The notes under the pieces were generated by a model. The model did not search any database, was not told the DNA's origin, and saw nothing but the letters and a program-made list of their open reading frames with translations. DNA of 57,352 nucleotides from Anaerolinea sp. (lineage in GTDB: Bacteria; Chloroflexota; Anaerolineae; Anaerolineales; Villigracilaceae): contig DYID01000023.1 in NCBI GenBank assembly GCA_020723805.1, forward strand, positions 1 through 57,352. Direction: 5' to 3'. The position numbers and the translations under genes were made by a program. This document shows, in pieces, positions 41,246-49,412 of the stretch (position 1 is the stretch's first letter; every line of letters starts with the position of its first letter).

Positions 41246-42571
41246 TCATTTGACAATCGCAGTTTCCTTCAACCACACCGAAAATCGTCCCGCCGCACCG
41301 CCAAAATTGCGCGGAGCGGTGATGGGCGTCCCGGATGTCTGCCCGCTGATGGTGATGTCCCACCAGCCCGGATCCGCCGTCTGAATGTGGTCGTAGGTCT
41401 CACTGATCGAGCAGGACCGTTCCGTCCCCAGCGCAATGCGCGGATTGTGGAGGTACGCACCCGGATATCGAATCGAAAGCTCGTTCAGTATCCAGTCCTT
41501 CGATTCGTCCGAAAGACGCAGAACCGTGGACGCAAACGAGATGCACTCGTTGTACGTCTCGACGTGTTCCTCACACCGCCAGTCCACGATTTTCTCGTGT
41601 CCCGCCTGACCGTTCTTCGTCGTGCAATTGGTCACGCCGTTGGCGTTCGGTCCTGGACGACACTCGGTCACAGGCTCCGCTGTCCAGGTGCGGCGGATGG
41701 TCGGCTCGACGTACACCGTGACGGAAATGTTCACGCCGGTCTTGTCCGGGTCCTGCCCCACCACCAGCGGAAAGTTCGGATACACCAACTGACCGCTGCG
41801 CACGATGCGCCCCTGCTCCACCACCGGCAACGGACACGCCGAAGGCGCAGGAGTCGGTCCGTCCGGGACCAGCGTCGGCGGCGGCGCAAGCAGAGACAAC
41901 TGCTCCGGCGTACAGCCGCCGGGAACGTGCATACACTGGTCCGGGGGATAGAGCAAAAGAACAGTGTAATAGTTGCCGTCTTGCAACAATCCTGTTAGCG
42001 TTAGATCGTGTAGAAAATTAAATATGTCGCCGACGGGAAACGACCAGATGTCCGTCTGTCCCGAAGTCACCGAAGAAAAGAAGTCGCCCCAATTGGTGAA
42101 GCCCGCCGAAAGAAAACCAGTGTAATCCGAAATGCTCTGGTTGCCGCTCAAAATGCCGGCTATGAACGCCGCGTCGGTTGCATAACCGCTCGAATTCTGC
42201 GCGTTTCCAGACAGCGCCCCCACCGACGCCGACAGCCCCGATTCCTGCGGGTTCATTGCCATAAAGAGATACGTCGTGGTGGTCGGAACGACTACCGTGT
42301 TCCCGCTGGGGGTGTAGTAGACGTGATACTCCGCATTGACATTTCCAATCCCCGGAATGGACGGCATCCAGTCCGCAGGCTGGGTAATCACGCCGCCATC
42401 GGTCAGGGCGGCGTGATTGATGTTCCCGTTGGCGTCCACCACCTCCCCCCAGGCGCTGTTTGTGTCAACGGCTGGCGGATTCCCGCTTTGGGCAAGAACG
42501 GGCGATGATGGAACAAAAAACAACGCCAAACAGCAGAAGATAAACAGGAGATTGATAAGTTTGTTGCGCAT
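41246..42571 (-). CDS. Large secreted protein in the secretion operon, 441 aa
   Basis: Signal peptide (M-R-N-K-L-I-N-L-L-F-I-F.. to VLAQ, about residue 28). The mature protein is Gly/Thr/Ser-rich early, with a Pro-rich segment (LLAPPPTLVPDGPTPAPSA) and several Cys in the second half, likely disulphide-linked. The start at 42571 is chosen because upstream codons overlap the neighbouring gene. No family recognised. Probably an extracellular part of the apparatus. Confidence 0.68.
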   Translation of the reverse strand: MRNKLINLLFIFCCLALFFVPSSPVLAQSGNPPAVDTNSAWGEVVDANGNINHAALTDGGVITQPADWMPSIPGIGNVNAEYHVYYTPSGNTVVVPTTTTYLFMAMNPQESGLSASVGALSGNAQNSSGYATDAAFIAGILSGNQSISDYTGFLSAGFTNWGDFFSSVTSGQTDIWSFPVGDIFNFLHDLTLTGLLQDGNYYTVLLLYPPDQCMHVPGGCTPEQLSLLAPPPTLVPDGPTPAPSACPLPVVEQGRIVRSGQLVYPNFPLVVGQDPDKTGVNISVTVYVEPTIRRTWTAEPVTECRPGPNANGVTNCTTKNGQAGHEKIVDWRCEEHVETYNECISFASTVLRLSDESKDWILNELSIRYPGAYLHNPRIALGTERSCSISETYDHIQTADPGWWDITISGQTSGTPITAPRNFGGAAGRFSVWLKETAIVK

Positions 42572-42582
42572 GGCAGATGCCT

Positions 42583-43074
42583 TTACTCGTATTTTTTGGC
42601 TTCCTGCTCGAACAGCACGCGGTTCAGCAGCCACTTCCCCTCTTCGTTCTGAACGACATGGATGTACACAGGCAGGACCGTTCCGTCCAGGGTCATTTCG
42701 GTTTTCCAAATCTGCGAACCATCCTCGAAGGTCTCAGCAGCTTCAATGAACGCAGCGGAAGCAGTCCTGCCATTCTGCGGCGATTTCCAGATCGCTTCCG
42801 CATACATGCCCTTGAACACTACGCACCCCTTCTCGCTCATGCCGGCGCACACCCGCGCCTCCCATTCGGCGCGCTCCCCGGACGGTGAGTACATGGACTC
42901 CAGACTCGTCAGAGCCGGTTCGTCCGCCTGCGCCGCCTGAACCGCCTCGGCGCGCGGAAACCATTCCTGAAGCAGCCCCTGCGACCAGACATAATAGCCG
43001 CCCAGCACAGCCAGGACGATCAGCAAACCACTGACGGCGTTTGTCAGCGTTTTCTTCGACAACGTAATTTCCAT
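42583..43074 (-). CDS. Membrane-anchored protein, VirB8-like topology, 163 aa (paralogue pair)
   Basis: One transmembrane helix (about 13-33) and an external domain of about 120 residues. Shares with the preceding gene the pattern ALTS/TALTAMYSP.., VCAGMSEKGC and a final W-x-L-x-RVLF strand. That layout (N-terminal anchor plus NTF2-like domain) resembles VirB8/TcpC subunits, but I cannot confirm the fold. Confidence 0.65.
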   Translation of the reverse strand: MEITLSKKTLTNAVSGLLIVLAVLGGYYVWSQGLLQEWFPRAEAVQAAQADEPALTSLESMYSPSGERAEWEARVCAGMSEKGCVVFKGMYAEAIWKSPQNGRTASAAFIEAAETFEDGSQIWKTEMTLDGTVLPVYIHVVQNEEGKWLLNRVLFEQEAKKYE

Positions 43075-43075
43075 C

Positions 43076-43564
43076 TCAATCCTCCTGAAGCGAAATCCCC
43101 GGAGCGTACAGCACGCGGTCTAAATACCAGCCATCCGCCCCGCGGCGGACCAGCAGGAAAACGTCCGAGTTCGCCTCCACTCCCCCCTCGAAGACCGTCA
43201 GTCCCGCCTTCCAAACCTTGGTATTGTCGTCAATCACCGCTGCCGCTTCGTCCGACAATACAGCGCCGGAAGCGTCATTGTTCGACTGCGCCGCCCACAG
43301 CTTGTCTGCAAGATGCTCTTTGAAGTACGCGCAGCCTCCCTCGGTCATCCCTGCGCAGACAAACGTGATCCAGTGCTCTTTGCCAACTCCCGGCGCGTAC
43401 ATGGCAGTGAGCGCTGTCATCGCCGGTGCACTATCAGGACGCCCGATTACCAGCGCCGGCGCCGTCTGCGCAAGGTCGTTCACCCCACGCAAAACGCCAG
43501 CAGACACTGCGCCAATCACCGCCAGCGCCATCACGAGAAAAAACAGGTTGAACTTGAATGACAT
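43076..43564 (-). CDS. Membrane-anchored protein, paralogue of the next gene, 162 aa
   Basis: The start at 43564 (M-S-F-K-F-N) follows CGAGGAGAAAACC, after a terminator-like leader. The helix is at about residues 6-24. The external domain has TALTAMYAPG, VCAGMTEGGCAYFK and DGWYLDRVLYAPG, parallel to the 163-residue protein 1 nt downstream. The two conserved Cys in VCAGM..GC could form a disulphide in both. Confidence 0.65.
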   Translation of the reverse strand: MSFKFNLFFLVMALAVIGAVSAGVLRGVNDLAQTAPALVIGRPDSAPAMTALTAMYAPGVGKEHWITFVCAGMTEGGCAYFKEHLADKLWAAQSNNDASGAVLSDEAAAVIDDNTKVWKAGLTVFEGGVEANSDVFLLVRRGADGWYLDRVLYAPGISLQED

Positions 43565-43576
43565 GGTTTTCTCCTC

Positions 43577-43669
43577 GTGTCTCCCCGTTGCTGGAAAACA
43601 AAAAGACCCCTTCCGAACGGAAGGGGTCCTGCATTTCGACTGGTAGGTAGACTCCTGCCTGGGAGACAC
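43577..43669 (-). terminator. Terminator nested inside a 9-bp outer stem
   Basis: Minus sense: GTGTCTCCC (43669-43661) pairs with GGGAGACAC (43585-43577). Inside is a strong terminator GACCCCTTCC-GTTC-GGAAGGGGTC (43628-43605) followed by TTTTTGTTTT. It lies within the operon and would reduce downstream expression unless overridden. Confidence 0.65.
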
Positions 43670-43704
43670 CAACAGCCGCTATTTTACGGACGCCTGTAAT
43701 TTTG

Positions 43705-44256
43705 TCAAGGCGAGACAGTCTGCCTTTCAGAAACGTAAGCATCTTTCATCGCCTTGAGCTGTTCAGGAGTGGGAATGTTGGGCGCAAGGCGGCAGTAAAC
43801 AACAAATGCAGAATGATCTTGACCCTCTGCACCATTCCAAACGCCGATTTCAAAGGTCTTCCACCAGGACGGCAGAAAGTTCCACAGTGTTACGTCTTGG
43901 GGAATCCAATCACGGTCGCGGCGGCCAACAAAGATCTGCAGCGGTTTCCACATCCCAGATAGGGTGTAGTAGCCGGTCAAAAAGAAAATTGCAAGATCGT
44001 AATTCTGATCTACTACAAAGCACATCCCCTCTTTGACATCCTTGTCCGGGTACCGCGCCTGATATTTCCTGGCAAGATCGTCATACCCCATCTTGCGCCA
44101 CTGAACGAACTGATAGTAGCTCAACCCATTGAACTGCGGCATGTCCATCGGCTGCCCGGCGCGCCAGACAAACCACAGAATAACGTACAGGACCATCAGT
44201 TTGAACAGCAGGGACACTGCCCTGCGAAGTGAAAATTTTCCAGTTTGAACGTTCAT
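43705..44256 (-). CDS. Membrane-anchored hypothetical protein, 183 aa
   Basis: A basic start, one transmembrane helix (about 14-30, SLLFKLMVLYVILWFVW) and an aromatic-rich external domain (WKPLQIFVGRRDRDWIPQ). It is the first large gene of the secretion operon, behind the small HTH gene. No family recognised. Start follows AGGAAGATAAAAAC. Confidence 0.65.
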   Translation of the reverse strand: MNVQTGKFSLRRAVSLLFKLMVLYVILWFVWRAGQPMDMPQFNGLSYYQFVQWRKMGYDDLARKYQARYPDKDVKEGMCFVVDQNYDLAIFFLTGYYTLSGMWKPLQIFVGRRDRDWIPQDVTLWNFLPSWWKTFEIGVWNGAEGQDHSAFVVYCRLAPNIPTPEQLKAMKDAYVSERQTVSP

Positions 44257-44329
44257 GTTTTTATCTTCCTTTTGGTTTTATGTAATGGTTCGTTCGGGTT
44301 CAGGTTCCAAAAGGCTCAACAGGCAAATG

Positions 44330-44527
44330 TCAACGCACTTCACGTTTCACCCAGCGGTGACCGCGAGCCTCCCAGCCTAACGAGCGGATTATCCGCCAGG
44401 CGGTCGTCGGGGCGCACTTGAACGTGTCTCCCGCTTCACGCGCCGACGGGACATACCCGTTTCGCTCGATGAACTCGCGGATTCTTTCCCGCAGCGCTTC
44501 AATCTCGGCTTGCGTTTGTCTTGGCAT
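44330..44527 (-). CDS. Small LexA-like helix-turn-helix protein, 65 aa
   Basis: RERIREFIERNGYVPSAREAGD resembles the LexA-type winged-helix start (I-x-x-F-I..G-Y-x-P-S-x-R-E), followed by a recognition helix (APTTAWRIIRSLGW). It is small enough to be only a DNA-binding domain. It lies directly downstream of a strong promoter containing a palindrome, so it is probably an autorepressor of the secretion operon. Confidence 0.7.
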   Translation of the reverse strand: MPRQTQAEIEALRERIREFIERNGYVPSAREAGDTFKCAPTTAWRIIRSLGWEARGHRWVKREVR

Positions 44528-44565
44528 CTTGCTCCTTTTGAAACAATTGTTCCTACAGAGCCTAA

Positions 44566-44594
44566 AATATACACCCGTATAGCGCGGGTGTCAA
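44566..44594 (-). promoter_or_regulatory. Consensus promoter with palindromic operator in the spacer
   Basis: Minus sense: TTGACA (44594-44589), 17-bp spacer, TATATT (44571-44566). The palindrome ACACCCG-CGCTATA-CGGGTGT (44591-44571) fills the spacer, where bound repressor would block RNA polymerase. Confidence 0.75.
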
Positions 44595-44650
44595 TACGAC
44601 AGAGACATACCCTTCCCCTCAATTTGGGAAGCCTCGGTCCCTACAAATCC

Positions 44651-46039
44651 CTACACTTTTCCCTGCTTGTCTCCCTTGCGATTTGGGGATGCCCACAGGC
44701 TGTCTGCCAGCCCGAGGTCCACAGGGTACAGGAACAGGGCGGTCAGCATCCAAGATATTGCGTCCTCGTATGTTTCATCACCACTCGTCCAGGGTAAACG
44801 CAATTCTTCCGACTTCTCCAAAATCACCTCGATCATAATGGTTGACGCCTTTTCCGCCAAGTCGGGGATACCCACAAAAATCTTGAGCGGACCTTCCTGC
44901 CCTATCCCAAAGTGCCGCATGACCACATCCCAGATCAGCCTCGTCACTGCATCACGATACAGGATCAGCCCCGATTTCCTACTTTCAATCCAAGCGTATC
45001 CCTTTTTCAACTCCCGCAAAAGACCTGCGTTTACAGGCAGATGCAAAAGACCCCGCAGCGCTTGAATGGACTCGTGTGGAAAGGCGGCATACTTGCGCGT
45101 GGGACTGTCCTTCCGCATAGACCTGCGGTAAATGTTCATCGCAATCTCGCAAAATCCCGCAAGTTGTTCCGCTTCATGGGACGGCAATTTGACAGGCTCC
45201 AATCTGATTTCATCCAGCATCGCTAACACATCCTTGGTATAGGGCGCCGCCCTGTAATCCAACACCCCTCCAATATTTGACGACATCTGAACGGCGCCGC
45301 CATCCCGCTTTTCAATCAACGGAAAACGTTCAAGCTCGGTAAAAGCTGGATTGGAAACAAAAGTGTCAATCGTCGCGCAGCGCGGCGTAAACGGCGGATC
45401 AGCCTGGGCGGGGAATGCGCGCGCCAGCGCCTCCTGCCACAGGCGCAGGGTCTGCGGCAGCGCAGCGGCGCTCAGGTTGAAGATGAACAGAACGTCGGAG
45501 CGATAGACACCACGTCCTGCTTCCCTGCGGAAGAATTCTCCCAGCCGTTCGAACTTCTCCACGGCGCGGGCAAGGTGGTTGCGCTCCAGCCTCTGCTCGA
45601 TCTCGATGAACTGCATCGCGCCGTCCGCAAGAGGCACAACCACATCTATACGGACGTTCCTGCCGTCCGCCAGCGGAAAAACCTTCTCGAACTCAACCTT
45701 CGTCCCATCAGGCGTCAGCGCACCCACCAGCGCCTGACAATAACGGTGCGCCAGTTCAATCGGGTCAGATGAGGTCATCTCTACAACGTCGTCAAAACCG
45801 TTTTCGCGCAGCCAATCCACGCCAGCCTGCGTGACACGATAGACCTTTTCGGGGCGTCCTTTTTTCTCAATCTTGGCGATGCGCTGTTCTTGCAACAGCC
45901 CAAAACGCACTAGGCGCGTCAGAGAGGTTGTTATATTCTGCGGCGACAAAGCGGGAGCCGAAAATCCAGCAGTCAATTTGGACACCAGCCCCGGATAAGC
46001 CGCTTTCATCACAAACACGTCATGCCGATTCAACTGCAT
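44651..46039 (-). CDS. Replication-relaxation family protein, 462 aa
   Basis: An N-terminal winged helix (about 1-80, NITTSLTRLVRFGLLQEQR.. KVYRVTQAGVDWL) is followed by a nuclease-like fold core: RIDVVVPLADGAMQFIEIEQ (D..E-x-E) as in Replication-relaxation proteins. These are found on conjugative plasmids and ICEs and assist relaxosome or replication functions. The C-terminal about 250 residues are unique. Start at 46039 follows GACGGAGTATCT. Confidence 0.65.
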   Translation of the reverse strand: MQLNRHDVFVMKAAYPGLVSKLTAGFSAPALSPQNITTSLTRLVRFGLLQEQRIAKIEKKGRPEKVYRVTQAGVDWLRENGFDDVVEMTSSDPIELAHRYCQALVGALTPDGTKVEFEKVFPLADGRNVRIDVVVPLADGAMQFIEIEQRLERNHLARAVEKFERLGEFFRREAGRGVYRSDVLFIFNLSAAALPQTLRLWQEALARAFPAQADPPFTPRCATIDTFVSNPAFTELERFPLIEKRDGGAVQMSSNIGGVLDYRAAPYTKDVLAMLDEIRLEPVKLPSHEAEQLAGFCEIAMNIYRRSMRKDSPTRKYAAFPHESIQALRGLLHLPVNAGLLRELKKGYAWIESRKSGLILYRDAVTRLIWDVVMRHFGIGQEGPLKIFVGIPDLAEKASTIMIEVILEKSEELRLPWTSGDETYEDAISWMLTALFLYPVDLGLADSLWASPNRKGDKQGKV

Positions 46040-46098
46040 AGATACTCCGTCACCCATCCCCTAAATTATCCCATACACCCCTTCCCCTTTCCAAAGCA

Positions 46099-46207
46099 GT
46101 TAAATTGGGGGGGGTTAAATTGGCAATTTCCTTCTTGGAAACAGCCAGCAGGGTAATTTAACTACTTTTTAGGGCGGGATTTAAATTAGGGGGTTAAATT
46201 GGCAAAA
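46099..46207. repeat. AT-rich GTTAAATTGG repeats upstream of the relaxation gene
   Basis: GTTAAATTGG at 46099-46108, GTTAAATTGGCAA at 46114-46126 and GTTAAATTGGCAAAA at 46193-46207, plus an inverted TAATTTAAC (46154-46162). Candidate operator or transfer-origin repeats. Confidence 0.45.
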
Positions 46208-46220
46208 CCACCAGGCTAAT

Positions 46221-46652
46221 TCAGCCTCCATTGACCACCGGAATAGACATGCTTTCCGCCGGCCAGTCACTTGGGTATTTTTTCTTGTGCTGGATTGCCT
46301 CCGAGTAGACGCGCAAAGCCTGTTCGCGCAACTGCTGGGAAGCAATATGCCACTCGATGTTGGTGGCAACCAGATTGGAGTAAGTTTCGCCGCTAACCGG
46401 TGTCGCAACGATGCTCACCTGCAAGTGCGTTGGACCGACGTTCGATGCTTTTGCCGCCTGACAGTAGGAAAAAATCTCAACCGCCAGCTCGTCGATTGCC
46501 CAAACAGGATGATACTGCACCCCCGCCCTTACCTTGAAATGCACTATCGGTGATTGCGTGATACCGGTTTTCATCAAACCGGCACAGATGCTGTCGTACA
46601 TCACCGCCCCATCGAGACGTACAATCGCATAATGAGCCTGATTCTTGAACAT
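46221..46652 (-). CDS. Hypothetical protein, 143 aa
   Basis: Begins directly after the response regulator stop. Strand-rich start (HYAIVRLDGAVMYDSICAGL) and helical end. The first 110 residues look like a soluble alpha/beta domain of unknown type; it may act with the two-component pair. Start has only a weak AGAAGATAG upstream. Confidence 0.6.
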   Translation of the reverse strand: MFKNQAHYAIVRLDGAVMYDSICAGLMKTGITQSPIVHFKVRAGVQYHPVWAIDELAVEIFSYCQAAKASNVGPTHLQVSIVATPVSGETYSNLVATNIEWHIASQQLREQALRVYSEAIQHKKKYPSDWPAESMSIPVVNGG

Positions 46653-47003
46653 CTATCTTCTTCCCAACAGCGATGAAATCTTGACCAGCAATTCCTTCGG
46701 CTTGAAAGGCTTGGTAAACACGCCTTCGGCTTTTTCAACAAATTCCGATGCGGCGAATACGTCGGCTGTCACGATGACGACGGCGCTGTTACAGTGTTTT
46801 CGGATCGCGTCAAGCACTTCGCTGCCGCTGACGTTTGGAAGGTGCAGGTCCAAAAGCACCAAATCGGGCGTATCCCCTTTTTCTATACTACGAATGGCGC
46901 TCTCGCCGTCTTCCGCCTCCTGGGTTTCGGCGTTGAGACCTTCAACCACCATTTTGAGCAGACGACGCATATCCGCGTCGTCTTCGACGATCAATACTTT
47001 CAT
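46653..47003 (-). CDS. Response-regulator receiver, 116 aa
   Basis: Receiver with D8/D9, phospho-acceptor D52 (LLDLHLP), T79 and K98 (FTKPF). No output domain. The start at 47003 overlaps the kinase stop (ATGA), so it is the direct partner of that kinase. GGGAGGCCCC lies upstream. Confidence 0.9.
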   Translation of the reverse strand: MKVLIVEDDADMRRLLKMVVEGLNAETQEAEDGESAIRSIEKGDTPDLVLLDLHLPNVSGSEVLDAIRKHCNSAVVIVTADVFAASEFVEKAEGVFTKPFKPKELLVKISSLLGRR

Positions 47004-48490
47004 GGGGCCTCCCAAGGTAATGTTACGGTGAAGGTACTCCCCTCCCCCGCTTTGCTGACCACTGTAATGTCGCCGCCCGCAAGAGCGGCAATTCGTTTGG
47101 CAATGGACAAGCCGAGTCCAGCGCCTTGATGTTTGCGGGTGTCATAATCCGAGGCGCGGCGGAACGGCTCGAAAATATCCGGCAGCCGCTCCGCCGGGAT
47201 GCCGATACCCGTATCCGAAACAACGATCTGCCAGGTTGAATTTTTCCCGCAACGAAAAGACACTTTTACCCCGCCCGCCTCGGTGAATTTGATGGCGTTC
47301 CCAACCAGGTTAGTGACAACCTGCTGTAAGCGGTGCGGATCGCCAACAACTTTTTGAGGCAAGTCTGCGTCTACGTCCACCGCAAATGAGATGCCTTTCT
47401 CAACCGCCATCAATGCAAATTGATCACGAATCGCGGACGCCAGCGTTCTCACGTCAAAAGATTCTTTTGACAATCTCAGTGCGCCTGCTTGAATTTGGGC
47501 ATGGTCAAGCAAATCATTCACCAGCCTCATCAGACGTTCCGCATTTGCCTGAATGCGCTCTGCCATATCCGCCGAGTCGGGCGACATTTTGAGCATTTCA
47601 GCAAATCCAAGTATCGCCGCCAGCGGCGTGCGCATTTCATGGCTGACCACCCCCAGAAGGGCGTCTTTGGCGCGCTCGACCTCGACCTGCCGAGTGATGT
47701 CCCGCACAACGGCAACGTTCCCAACCCCTTCGACACGGCTCCAAGTAAAAGACAAACTGCGCCCTCCCAATTCGCGGTAGTCATCATCCAGAAGGTTGTT
47801 CAGCTTGTGTATCTCGCCGTCTAACAAATTCAAGGCTGGAGGGTTGGCAAGCGTTATTCGCCCCTGTTCATCCAGTACGATCACGCCGTCGGCGACACCG
47901 CTCAAGATAGCGCGATTCGTTTCCGCTTCGTTGCGGGCGTCCTGTATGGCACGATTGGCAATGGACATACCCAGCCAGCCCAGGACAGATACTACAACAA
48001 CCGTGAACATGGCAAATATATTCACCTGTTCGAGCGTTTCGGCGTACACCACTAGAAACACGAACACACCGGCGTCCACAATAAACACTGATGCGGGCGG
48101 CAGAACAATCAAGCTCAACACAATTGGAAGAAACCAGAAAATCAGCGAACGTCCGTTTGCGAGTTCACGGGGATGATCTGCCAGAGCGGTTATTGCCAGC
48201 ATGACAGCAACAAGGACTATGCCAACGATGTTCTTGGGTACTTTTTGCGAACGGTTGACGCCGAAAAGAGTCAGAGAAATCAAAAACATAAAAGCGCTGC
48301 CGATAAGAATGATCTTCGCTTCGTCGTCGTGCAAAACATCGAACAGCGAATCGCCATACGCAAACGTGGACGCCATCGCCGCCAGAGAAATTGTCAGAAA
48401 AGCCAACAGCACAATATTCAGAATGCGCCTCATGCGAAGATCGTCAGGCGCAAATGTATCCGGAATTTCAAGTTTGCGAATCAGTTTCAT
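47000..48490 (-). CDS. Membrane histidine kinase, 496 aa
   Basis: About six transmembrane helices (25-180), a PAS-like domain (about 190-265), HisKA with H284 (VVSHEMRTPLAA), and an HATPase with N398 (NLVGNAIKF), D426 (VSDTGIGI) and GAGLGLS (457-463). All catalytic elements are intact. It overlaps both neighbours by 4 nt, forming a sensor triad with the lectin-like protein upstream and the receiver downstream. Confidence 0.92.
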   Translation of the reverse strand: MKLIRKLEIPDTFAPDDLRMRRILNIVLLAFLTISLAAMASTFAYGDSLFDVLHDDEAKIILIGSAFMFLISLTLFGVNRSQKVPKNIVGIVLVAVMLAITALADHPRELANGRSLIFWFLPIVLSLIVLPPASVFIVDAGVFVFLVVYAETLEQVNIFAMFTVVVVSVLGWLGMSIANRAIQDARNEAETNRAILSGVADGVIVLDEQGRITLANPPALNLLDGEIHKLNNLLDDDYRELGGRSLSFTWSRVEGVGNVAVVRDITRQVEVERAKDALLGVVSHEMRTPLAAILGFAEMLKMSPDSADMAERIQANAERLMRLVNDLLDHAQIQAGALRLSKESFDVRTLASAIRDQFALMAVEKGISFAVDVDADLPQKVVGDPHRLQQVVTNLVGNAIKFTEAGGVKVSFRCGKNSTWQIVVSDTGIGIPAERLPDIFEPFRRASDYDTRKHQGAGLGLSIAKRIAALAGGDITVVSKAGEGSTFTVTLPWEAP

Positions 48491-49410
48491 CGTGCCTCGG
48501 TGTAAATTTTGATGTGTCCAAGATGAAATTGTTTATCGCCGCCATCTTGAAAATGGAGTGACATTGCCGGGGCAATTTCCCACCAGCGGCGGGCAGTGGA
48601 CGTTACCAGATAGTTATCGCTCCAAACGTGAACTTCCAACGGTCCAAAGGGAGGCAAGGACATACTGCATAATTTTGCGCCGTCCACATAAACACTGCCG
48701 AACCACTCGACGCTTGTGTGCCAGCGCAAAACAATCTTGTAAACGTGCCAGGTATGACTATCCACACCAAGCGCTTCGACGCGCACCGGGTTCCAGTCCA
48801 GCGCCAGGTAGCACAACGGACCGCTGTGACCGAAAATGGACGATTCCTGTCCAACAATCGAAACACCGAACATATCGAACGCCCCCGCAAACATGCCATC
48901 CTGCCGCAGGGTTTCAGACGGCTGAAAAATAACGCCCGCTGTGCCGTAAAAAGTCTGACTTGTCCTTACGGAAAACGCCAAGACCACATCCTCGGACGGG
49001 GTGGGCATAAATGCCTGTCTGCCAATAAGCGAGACGTTGTTGTATTGCCCGGCAGCAGGTCTGGCAAAAATGTTATCCGATTCGGTCGAAAAGAGACCGT
49101 CCGGAAAATGATAAATGGTCAATCCCTGTTTTGCCGTAACTGCGGCGGCGTGAAATGCCTTATCGTTCGAGATTCTCCCTCCGCCATTGATGACGACAAA
49201 CTTCCAGAAAGTTTCGGAAAGACCGTCTTGAAATACATCACTCAGCGCTGGCGGGTTGCGAAAATCCAACGGCAGAGAATTTACACGGTCGAGCAGCCGT
49301 CTTGTTTCGCGGCGCACGGACCAGACGGCATGTAACTGGCGGTAATTCAACACGGAAAACAAGGCAGCGAACAAAACAACAACCGCGAGGAAGCCAACAC
49401 AGATTTTCAT
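48487..49410 (-). CDS. Membrane-anchored lectin-like protein, 307 aa
   Basis: An N-terminal transmembrane helix (about 3-20) and a beta-rich external domain. Stretches such as FSVRTSQTFYGTAGVIFQPS, WHVYKIVLRWHTSVEWFGSVYVDG and a final strand pair resemble a concanavalin A-like lectin/glucanase jelly roll. No clear catalytic Glu motif. Overlap with the kinase gene suggests an external sensing partner. Fold assignment is by appearance only. Confidence 0.6.
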   Translation of the reverse strand: MKICVGFLAVVVLFAALFSVLNYRQLHAVWSVRRETRRLLDRVNSLPLDFRNPPALSDVFQDGLSETFWKFVVINGGGRISNDKAFHAAAVTAKQGLTIYHFPDGLFSTESDNIFARPAAGQYNNVSLIGRQAFMPTPSEDVVLAFSVRTSQTFYGTAGVIFQPSETLRQDGMFAGAFDMFGVSIVGQESSIFGHSGPLCYLALDWNPVRVEALGVDSHTWHVYKIVLRWHTSVEWFGSVYVDGAKLCSMSLPPFGPLEVHVWSDNYLVTSTARRWWEIAPAMSLHFQDGGDKQFHLGHIKIYTEAR

Positions 49411-49412
49411 GA

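Noticed and set aside
41006-41998. 330-codon plus-strand ORF
   Set aside because: Antisense to the secreted protein and receiver genes; Arg/His-rich shadow composition.
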